NCBI GenBank assembly: GCA_013397455.1
Contig: VYZB01000289.1
Coordinates: forward strand, 186,437 to 250,436
Source: Crotophaga sulcirostris
Taxonomy: Eukaryota; Chordata; Aves; Cuculiformes; Crotophagidae
DNA: 64,000 nucleotides
Reading direction: 5' to 3'
A model generated the notes under the pieces. It saw only the letters and a program-made list of their open reading frames with translations. It searched no databases and was not told the DNA's origin. The first letter of the stretch is position 1. Every line of letters begins with the position of its first letter. Shown piece after piece: positions 31,277 through 42,300 of this stretch. Made by a program: the position numbers and the translations under genes.

Positions 31277-31930
31277 ATTGCTTTATCTTTATAGGTCTCC
31301 TTAGTGTATTACTGTGAATGTATTCTGGAAAATACATTCTTATAATTTTATTCCATAAATCCTTCATCATAATTACTCTAATTAATTGGATACTATGTGT
31401 TTTATTGGAATAATTTTTAAATATACTATGAAATTGCTACTCCTATTTGAAAAAAAAACCAACCCACCACCATGCATTTATAGAGGAACCTTTACAGCTG
31501 GTTTGCAGCTCCATCTTGTGGCGTGAATTTGTTACTACACTATACTGGGCTTAATAGAAAAAGTTTTTTGCTCAATGATACCAAAGTTAGCAAATGATGA
31601 GCTATCAGGCTACATGTTGTCAAAGTTCAGCCTCGGTAAACATTTTAGTCTGCAAACAGAACTAGTTTTGATTTTTCGAAAGTTCTGGGCAGTACCAAAG
31701 GAGCACTGCATGTGTCTGATATCAGGATGAGCATGGGCGCTCTACTTTGCATCTGCTCAGAAATATTACCTATCCGCATCACTTCTTAATTCACAGCTTT
31801 CATGCTGGAAAAGGTGGGGTTTTTTTTTGTTTTTTTTTTTTCACAGTTTGTGGCCCAGAGGTGTATAACATGTATGACAACAATTCTGTGTATTTTCTTA
31901 AAAGAAATAAAACCTGTTCCTTTGGGAACA
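31277..31930 (+). terminator. ACTA2: ACTA2 3' UTR and candidate poly(A) signal
   Basis: A canonical AATAAA lies at 31906-31911, followed by TG-containing sequence. A CATAAA variant near 31355 could serve a shorter transcript. Which one is used cannot be decided from sequence. Confidence 0.45.
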
Positions 31931-33263
31931 TATCTAAACACTACAATTAGATTGAACATATGACTTTTCTATCATATGCCTTCAGGATGAGTGCAGCCTA
32001 TTATTTTTATGTTGCGATTTCTGGCAAGGCCTAAAGGGTAATTAAGCTGTCTTAATATGCTTTCTCTTTTGAACTGTTTTTGTTTTTTTTTTGAGGGAGG
32101 GGGCAGGTAATATGATCAAAGTAGATAAAATAATTTAGACAACTGATATTCAATAGAAGTATATGCATAGAAGCTGAAGCCAGTATTACTGTCTTTAAAG
32201 TATATATATGAATAAAGAATTCACTGAGACAGACCTGGAAGAGGTCAGTTCTAAGGAACTTGCTGCAATCTGTGTTCATTAGAGTTCAGGATAAAGGATG
32301 CTATTTATTTTTGTTACCTAGTTTCCTGTCTAAACTCAGTAGGTTACCTCACATGCTTGTTACTTTTCAAACTGTAAGCTCTTTGCAACAGCACCTATTA
32401 TTTAACATGTCTGTGTTCTTGGGTTCCAGATCTTGTCCAGCTTCTAAATGTTGGCACATGTTCTCAACTTCAGTGTACTAACCTTATTATTTAAAGCACA
32501 GGTCATCTAGGTTCTTGGAACAGATACTAAATAAACTCTTTATAGAGCAAATAATGTTGTATGGTTCTTCCTTCTAACTCTATGTAGTTCTTCTAACTCT
32601 GGATAGATCCAAGGGATACCTTTCAGAATAAGAACTTGATTTCAAATAAAAATTTCTAATAGAGGGTTGCTGGAGAAGACATTTCTCCAAGGCACTCTGA
32701 TGCATCTTTTCTATGCCAAGATATGATGTAGGTCAGTTCTCAGGTTGAGGACTTGTGTTTTCCTAAGTGTTTTCTGCTTAATAACTTAGCCAAAACTCGA
32801 GCTATACAATGATGGAATGGTGAAAAGGATGAAAAAAAAAATCTCCCAAACAGATTTGACTCTACTACATATAATGTAAATTCACTGAAGCAGTGAAGAG
32901 GTGTTAACAGCTGGAAGTCACAAAAAGCCAACCGCTGTTAAAAATCTCTATTTCTCAGAAATTAGTTTATGCCAACAAGTGACAAAAGAAATATTATTTA
33001 TTGTAATGCAGTTACTGTTGTTTGAAGTTCATTTTATTGTTGTGTTTTATAGGTGAAATTTGTTTACAGATTATGGGGTAATGCCATTGAACTCCATCTT
33101 GACAGCAACAAAATAACTCCAAAACAGGCTAGAGCAATAAATATCAAACCATTCAGTTTAAAATGTATAAATATAAAAGTCACTTCTGAAAATGTAGGAA
33201 AAAGAGGAAGCCATTTTTCTGTTTTGGCCATTTGTGTAGTAACAGCGCTATCGCCCATCTGTA
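31931..33263 (-). other. STAMBPL1: Convergent 3' region of ACTA2 and STAMBPL1
   Basis: The two stop codons are about 2 kb apart, tail to tail. Minus-strand AATAAA hexamers at 33033-33038 and 32997-33002 are close to the STAMBPL1 stop, and another is at 32304-32309. The interval therefore probably holds the STAMBPL1 3' UTR. No other gene is seen. Confidence 0.5.
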
Positions 33264-33320
33264 TCACCTCAGGTCCAGTACAATTATCTTGACGTCTTTC
33301 CCGACCACATGGGTACATGG
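33264..33320 (-). CDS. STAMBPL1: STAMBPL1 last coding exon
   Basis: Codes [18 protein letters not shown] and TGA. The VKIIVLDLR tail matches the family's C-terminus. 57 bases; acceptor TTCTGCAG. Confidence 0.92.
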   Translation of the reverse strand, partial: PCTHVVGKDVKIIVLDLR

Positions 33321-36300
33321 CTGCAGAAGAAGTCAACACATTACAGAAATCAGTTTCAGTAAAATAGCATATGAGGGCTATTGTTTCCTTTCCATTTTCT
33401 GAGCCTACTCAATACTGTACCTACCTATCTATCTTTAATCATACCTATCGCTGCGCCTATTCACAGGCAAACCTGATCCCCACAGGTACAGATTGCTGAA
33501 TAAAGCAAGGACAACAACATGAAATCAGATTTTTAAATGTCTCAAGAAGATTGTTTAGTGCTTAGCCTGTGAGACAGATTATAGTTCTGTGCTAACCTTT
33601 ATGTACTGCAGCATGGGATACCCAAAATGGAGAAGGAGGGTATTGTGTGCTGCATTAGAACAGGCACATGGGGAACTGCAGCGAGGGAAGCGTGAACTCT
33701 CTTCTCAACCTGCAACAGCTTCAGATATGTCTGCCTACATGATGGATTTTTTTTTTAAGCATTTAGGACTTAAGTCATGATTGCATCTAAAGACAGAGTA
33801 ACAGCTTGTTTTAGGTCTGTGGACAAAAGTCTTTACCAGAAACCACACAAATGCAGGTTAGGATTGTTCTTGTCCGGTTTCATGTATTACTACCCCTGAT
33901 ATTTTTCCTCCAGGAAATGAGGTTGTGATCTTACTGTTTTTGTTGGAAAAATCAATGTGTTTTGAGGATTGTACTTGAAAGGACATTTGTATTTGATATG
34001 CAGGCCTAGCACTCTTTCTAGTATTTATCCATGAGCTAAAGTCGCCAGTAATGAACTACATCTGTAAGAGCTCATCTGGAACAAAGGTCTTAACTTTTTT
34101 CAGAGTTGGACTATCTTCTCATTATCACTACTGTCAATAACAACAGAACAGAACAAAATAAAAGAACCCCGACCCCTCCTGTTGAGGAGTCACTAACATT
34201 TAGAGCCCTACAACAAAGAAGTAATTCCTAATGTCTTTCAGCACTAAATCTCTGCATTCCATCATTTTATTTTTATCTATGAGAGATGCTGTGTAATTGA
34301 AGTGAGTCCCATTTAAAAATAAAATAAAATTAATTCTTCAAAGGTAAAGATAATTGTCTTCCAGACAACAGTAACATTTCTGATAATTCTGCATGACTAT
34401 ACTGTTTAGCCATAGATATAACATACTATGCTATTAAAAGTATCAAAACATGTGGTAGTTACTGAGGAAGTTTTATGAGAAGCTGAGGGAAAATTCTGGG
34501 CAATGAAGGAAATAAGGCTTAATTTACTCAGAGCAGCACTTTTTAGCAGCTGGGTTGTTCTGCTGGGACACCACAGTTGGGGAGATGATCTGAATCTCTG
34601 CAATCTGGATCTGTTTAAAGAGCTCAGGAAAAAGACCCATTTGGAACTGTGGCTTTTGCTTCTTCTGAAAGTTCTGAAAACAGGTGAAAGTGGTGACTGA
34701 TGGTAATTGCCTCTGGTTATCCATCAATTGAACAGCTGTGTTTAGCATGCATCTCATGGTCGATATTGACTGCTTAAGTAGACTCATGAGGTCTACCTTG
34801 GTCAGTGATGTGCTGGTAATTAATTATTAAAATGTGGGAAAAATCATAAAGTAACCTAATGTGAAGGACATATATTTTCTTCTTGCAGTAGAACCATAGG
34901 AAAGAATTTGAATAGTCAAAACCATGCTGGATTACATACTTACATTAAATAACCTAGGGTCCTTTGTATGTGGATGGAATCCCTTCTTTTTACAAGCAGA
35001 AACTTCTAGCATGCCAGCATTAGTAAGTCTGAAGATCCCAGTGCTGGAAAGCAGAAGATGAAACTACTGTTACATACTGCCTCCATAATACAAGTCCAAG
35101 GTTTTACACAGAAATCAGTTCAATTAACAGAAGAACAAGAGAATGGTACTGAGTGACCTTTGATGCACAAGAGCTCAGGCTGGGTTGGATTCTTAAAGAT
35201 ATTTGAAATCAAGGGGAGCTGTATTCCTGTAAAGAAAGAGATGAGGGGAAGGGGAAAAAATGCCCGCAGTACTGGTGCTATTCCCATTAGGCAGGTCAGT
35301 CTACCAAGGGCTGAGGCTAGTTCATACTGGAACAAACCAGAAACCTGGGTGTTCTGGATTGCATTTCACTCACTGAACTCTAGAGGGACAACTTCAAAGC
35401 GATCAGCCTTTAAGCTAGCTGTGTAAATGACTTGGAGGGTACACATACTCCCCAGACGTTTAGGTAATCAAGTAATACAAAGCACTAGAAAATGCACTGC
35501 TGCGTATGTATGATCAAACACTGAGTATTGAATAAAACGTCTGGAGACCCACCCTTCTGTAAAGAACATTAATACCTCATAATTACAGGACAGCACTGGA
35601 TTAATAAATGTTACAGATGGAAGTATCACAGTATTACAAGATTGAAAAGGACCTTTGAAATCATCGAGTCCAACCTATAACCCAACACCAACACTAACAC
35701 CAACACCAACCCATCATCTAAACCATGGCACTAAGGGCCTCATCCAATCTCCTCTTAAACACCTCCAGGGACGGCAACTCCACCACCTTCCTGGGCAGCG
35801 CATTCCAACGGCCAACAGTGTGTCAGCATAAACTACAAAAGAAGTTTTCAGGACCAGAGATTTGAAAAGGTATACAGCCACTGTGCTCTGGGTTATGAAG
35901 CCTAGTGCTTGTGCACTTGCAACTCAATCTATATTTACTGCTCTGCTACCTGAATAGCCTCTACAGGAACTTAGGCAACGAGGATGGGTTTCACAGAAGT
36001 CATCTACAGGGGCAGAAGGCCAGAAAGAACGGTTGAAAACAATGCAGTCTAAAAAACAGAGTTAGCCCTTGGCCTTGAAACTTGAAGCACACCAAAACAG
36101 AATCACAAAACTGAAGCTGGAAGGAACTTCTGAAGACTGTGTAGTCCAACCCCCTTGCTACAGCAGAATCACCTTGAACAGGTTGCCCAGCACCACATCA
36201 AAGTTTTGAGTATCTCTGAGGATGTAGACTTCACACCCTCTCTGGGAAACTTTTGCCATTATAAACCTTCATGTTAATTGTTACACAGTTCCAGGTTTAT

Positions 36301-39300
36301 CCATACACTTATTACTTGTATTTTATGAAATACAAAAAATAAGACCTTATCAAAAAAGTGATCTTTATCCCTCTACTCTCCAAACTGCATTTTTCATATC
36401 ATCCTAGAGAAATTCACCTAACCCCTCCATTTCCTTCATCAGACACAGTGAAGACAAGTCTGTGGTAGGGCACAGGCAATGAAGTTTCCAGAAGAACAGC
36501 GGAGTATAAAAATAAATAAAATTGAAAACCTGGGGCTGGGAGGGAGGAGGAGAGAGAAACCAGAAACAGTACTGTGCATTTAGGTTGACTGGAATGCAAG
36601 TCTAAACAACTTAGAGAAAACAATACCACAATACAATATTCCTGGCCTTCATCCCAGTTGACACATGCTGTTTGCATTTGATCAAGTTTTAAGGTAAGGA
36701 GCAGAGGAAAATATCTAAATATTACTTAGAAAAATCAGAACTCACTCATTATGCTTTGGTGAACAAACAATTGCAATGGCCTCTGGCAACATCAGCTGAT
36801 AAGAACAATGAGTATGAAGATCAACACTAGATAAGAATGCAGTTTGTGTTGGATGTGTCTACAAAAAGAAAGGGATAACTCAACATCATGAAATATTTCT
36901 TACAAATCAAGGTTGACATTCATTCAAGAAGGAAAACGAACTTGTAACAAGTGAAAGCATCAGTACTTCCTCAGGTTAGTTTCCCAAGTTTCTGTTAACC
37001 CAGATTCTATACTGTTAGGGTGGCTTTTCAGTATGAGGTTTATGGAGGCACATTCATAACCAAATGGACAAGCAATTTTCTGATCGTGGGGGAAAGGGTG
37101 GAATGAAGAAACACAAGACAAAGGGAAATGAATTGATTGTCCAAAATCCCTAAAATTAATATAAAATGTAAACAATACAATGCCCTCCCATGCAAATTTT
37201 GAATACAGTAGAAAAATAAATGGCATTCAGAAGTAATAAAATACCCTGAAACTGACAAACAGAAGTTGCACTGGCAAAAGCAAGTCCATTGTGTCAACAG
37301 GATGCTTCAACTTCATTAAGAAACACTCATCTGTGGAGAACACTAGTGCTCATTTGCATCACTACAATTAAAATTAAGCGAGCAAATTAATTTGGATAAT
37401 TCCAGTTATTTCTTTAATTAGTTATTTCCAAGGTTTCTTTCATACAGTATGCAGAGCTGATACAGAAAAGCCAGAAACTATGTGTTATACGCACATGGAT
37501 CCAACCCAAAGTGAGGAGATCATACTGATCCTGAATACCAAATAGTTCTTCCACATTCTCCATGTCACAGTAGTCTGGTCCTGCAGATTGCTTTGGCACT
37601 ATTACATGGGTAATAGTAAATTCATTATGTGTCTGCAAAACAAACGTTGACTTAGAGTGGTACAAATGAACTAATGAATGTTAAGTCAGAATCTGGAAGG
37701 TGTCTGCTTATCAGCTAAAATAAAGCAGTATTGCTCCACTGCTTCCAGTGCAGCTATACTGATTTACTGCACCTGAAAATACACCTTAGCTTTTTATAAT
37801 GAAAACATATAGCGAAGCATTAGTAACAACATGACATTGCTAGATTGAAATGTTTGCAGAGAACAGTGTGAAAAGGATGTCCTTTAAAAATATTAAAATA
37901 ATTCAAAAAGAGGTTTGAGAATACTACAGTTATTTTCTGTGAAATGTGGGACATCACTGCTCTTGCTATTCTTTCTCTTTATACAATTCCAATACAAAGA
38001 ATTTTAAAAATTATGTCCAAGTCCATGCCAGCATCAGCCATGACATCTTTCCCTGCTCTGAAAATGATTTAAGCATTATCTAGGTCAAAGTCTGAAAATC
38101 AGACATTCTACAGCTTGATAGAGGGATTTTCTTTTTTTTGTTGTGTCATTATGAATTTGATGACTCCAGTAGATTCTAACAGTCTTTATGTTGCCTTGTA
38201 CGGTAACTAAACTTCACTTACTTTAGATGAATGCCAGAGAAAGTACTCAAAAAAGCCTGTATTGTCTAGCATGCTGAAAAACTTGCTATATTTTATAATG
38301 ACAGCAGGGTAACTTTGATCAAACGTTTCCCTAAGAAAGCCCACTCAGGTTATAATATGAAGTTAACTGCATTAAAGGCTAATAATTTAGAACTGCTTTT
38401 GCTCTGAAATTGATACATTACAGGAAAACATAGCATTATCAAATATGTCTTTCCCCATACAAAAGTGAGGGTTAAACTGTACCAGTTTTCCACAGAGAAT
38501 TCCACATGTCTCTATTCCTCTTACTGTGTTTGACTCCGCTAGCAGCAGAAATTTGTGACAGAGATCCCTGGGCAAAATGACACCTCTGAGTGCTTCGGCC
38601 AATTCAGCTAACATGAAAAACCAACCAAACAAACAAAAAGAAAACAACAAAAAAAAAAAAAGGAAAGAGAGATAAAAAGGCATTTGCAGCTTATACAGTG
38701 AAGTTCCCTAAAATATGGAAATGTATGCAGTTACAGGAAATTACTAAAAGTGAAAGAATTATACTTACCACATCACAGACTTCTAATGAGAGTAAATCTA
38801 CAGCACAAGCACTTCACCTTAAATTCAGGTCACCAGCCCATAAGACACACTCACTAGCCTGCCACTGTGGTGACAGTGAGCTGATACCATTTCCCAGGCC
38901 AGGGCTTTCCAGGGTGAACGGCTGCAGGTTCTGCTTCTGCTCCCTTGAAGCCCATGGCAAGACGCAGACTTCATTTCACAGGAACACTAAGGCTCAATCT
39001 CTAGATCCATCTATTGGCACTCAACTGGAAAATGTGTAACTGCAATTCATCTCCTCTCTTAAAATGAAGAAACTATGTGAAACTGTTACGTGTACATCAA
39101 TCTGTTCATGCTTATTTCAATATGGACATCCTCAGGGTGAACAAATACATATGTATATGCAATATACTATAAGCAGTAGATAGACAGATAAAATAAAAAT
39201 GGAAAAAAAATATCTCTGCTCTTACTCTGAACAGCACTTAAAGTAGCCGCTGGATTTAAGATCCTGTTTACTGGAGGTGAATGTCCAGTGCAGGCAGATG

Positions 39301-42300
39301 TGGCACACCTCTCCTTGTTCTCAAGCAGTGCAGTAGATACAGAACTGTTCTCTGGTACAGAAATACAAGATAGCATACTTCCATCGATCTGTTCAGACAT
39401 AACCATGCTCTCTTTGATTTTCTGATCTCGAGCTAGTTCTTGCTTCTTAAGTTGATCCTCAAAGAACTGAAATTGTTCTGATTCAAGCTGCTGTTGTCGC
39501 ATATGTGCAATTCGTTTCTTTTCTGCCTCTATTAGCTTTTGATGCTCTTGTTTCTTCAGAAGTTCAGTTTTAGATTTGTTCTGAAACACATGCAATATAG
39601 TGACATTCTCAGAACACTAAAAAGGCCCCCCAAAAAGGAAATAAGGAATCCAGTTGTTTAATAATTTTTAATGACAAGATTTGATGGTTTTAAGTCTTTT
39701 GGAAGTTGTTTGCTGAACTGGCAAATACAACTATATACCCCAAATCAGTATGATATGGAAAGAAATACACAAATTCCTAACACAAAACTTCCAATCTGCA
39801 TACCTGTGTTGCTCTATTTTATTTCAGTAGTGATAGCACTTGCCTCATTTGCCCATTATAATAAGGTCATTAAAAAAATTGTTTTTCAGAATAATGATGG
39901 TAAAGAGATGAGATGCGAGTCTTAAGTCCTTACAGTTTTCAATGGACCAAGAGATCTGTGAGCATGTGGGTTTTCTGGATAGATTTCATAGTCCATACTG
40001 TTATCTGGTTTTGTTGCTTGTTGCTGCTGTTTGGACGGGTTGGTTGACCTTCTCCTGCTACTTGCTTTCCTCAACTTTTCCTGAATTGCTTAGCCTGGCT
40101 TTATTGCCGAGTTTCCCCTGCCTCAGGCATAGGAGGTGCCTTCTTCTCTCTAGTCTATGCCCCCTTGTCCCCAAGCCACCTGCTGTTCCATGAGCTGCAA
40201 GAGAAATATCAGCTTTCAATAGTCCTAACTGCATCTCCAGAAGCAAATAAAAAACCAGCATAAAGTTGTATCTTAAATTTCATGACCAAAATACAGCAGA
40301 AAAGAATGACTCAGACCAATTAGTGACAGGAATATCGGCTGTGGGGTGGTTTGGGTTTTGGTGTTTTTTCTGGTTTCGGGGTTTTTTTTTTCCAGGATTC
40401 CCTAGGTCAATTTTAAGGGAAAGAAAGAGAAAGATGTTTTTTTCTCAGATGCTTTTTCCAAGACAAGTTTTTAAAATTACAGATCCTGTTTTCAGTGACT
40501 TCAACACACAAGATTCAAGTGTCCATAGTTACTTAAAGACTCAAACAGGATCAACTCAAACTTGAGCACATTTGGAGTGCAGGGACTTTTCCTACATACT
40601 CTTGTAAATGGATCAACAGTATCCGCTTTGTAAAACAGAATCAGAGTGTAACAAAGATCTATTTGGATATTTGCAGACAGTTAAGGAAGTATCACAGCCC
40701 ATTTATTTCCAAGTACACACACATCACTTAATTTTCAAATGAGCAACCAATCAGATTGAGAAGTGAAGAGTCATTCTATGCAGCCTTTGAAAATATTAGT
40801 TTATTATATAACTGGCACTTTACTGCTTCATTTTTAAGAAGTTTTATACAACGGAGAAATATTCAAACTAACAACAATTTAGTAACCACATAAAACTTAC
40901 TTCATTTTGCATGTATTCTTGATATTCTAAGTTATATTTTTTTAAAAGATCTCTCTTCAATTCATCTGTCCGTGGAAATGCAACCTCCTTCAACTTCTTT
41001 GGGTAGGACGGGGGAGAAAAAAAGACAAGTTTATTTTCACATTAAAAAAGAACCACGTGGAAAACAAACTCAGCTGTAATGCAGGTCTAAAAATACAAAA
41101 TAGAAAAAACCCACTGCTCTTCTCCCAGGAAAGAAAAGGAGAAATACACACTAAATCATCAGCTTATGAAACTTCTATAGTGCATTGATTTCAATAAAGT
41201 TATATTAATATATGTCAGTGAAAGGAGTGACAACTACTTATCTCAAGGAAAGATTAGTCCTTTTTCTAGTAGTCTGTTATCTCTGTTTTGTTTAATTGGT
41301 GTGTGAACATTTTTGTGTGAGTGTCATTTATAAAAAAGCTAAATCCAACTTTAAATGTTTCAGGTAGGATCATCACATTTTCTCTGGGACTCCCTGGACA
41401 GAAATATAACTGAGTAAGCCAGTTGGGAAAAAAAAGGCTATTTTCAGAGATAGCGACATGTGTACACAAAGCAACTTTGTTTCGTATAACAAAACCAAGG
41501 CTTGCTACTGATGCAGAGGTTACCACAAAATAATTTAGAGGCTGCAGGCAAGGGAGGCATAGAGACCATATGCTCAGCCCTACAGAGTGTCACGGGAGGG
41601 AGCATGTTATATGCCTTTTCTCAACAGGAATATTTTCCTAGATTGTGGGATATGGTCAAAAATTTGGCATGAAGCATCGTGGCTTTGAATTTAACATTAT
41701 GCAGCTTTAACAGTAAAGAAATCATGTAAACATGGCAGCATCAAGCAAGAGATGCTTATGCTTATTCAAACAATTCTCATTGGGGAATTCCCAATGCTTC
41801 CAGCTCAGTATAAGTCTGTATTTGAAATTACTCTTTTAGAAGGAAAAAAAGTAAAAAACACAATCTATTTTGTACACAAGTGGAGGAAAAAAAATCTGGT
41901 AAAAACTAAGTAAATATATAATTGGTAATAAAGAAAGCAAAAAGATGCTTTTTTGTTTCACAGGGCAAGCAAATACTGCACAGATGCCACACATCTCTCT
42001 CTCTCTCTGTCTGCAGTAGACAGTTTGGACCATTAGCCATTCACATAACTGGGATCAGAATCAAGTACTGCTAAATCAATGTATTTTTAATATGTAAACT
42101 TACAGAAATAGATGTACTCGGGTTTCCAACAAGCTACCAACTTATTCAGGGACCACCCTTCTTCACCTTTTAGAACAATAATTTAATTTCCAGTAATGAT
42201 CAAGTGATTAAACCAAAATAAAACATGAATGACTTGTTGAGAAACATATCAGAAATTCAAGCTGTGGTGGCTGCTGTGTGTACAGGGGAAAAGGAATGCT

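Noticed and set aside
38387..38683. 98-residue frame read as a stand-alone gene
   Set aside because: Its middle is STAMBPL1 coding exon 6; the ends run into intron past the donor at 38483 and upstream of the acceptor at 38608.
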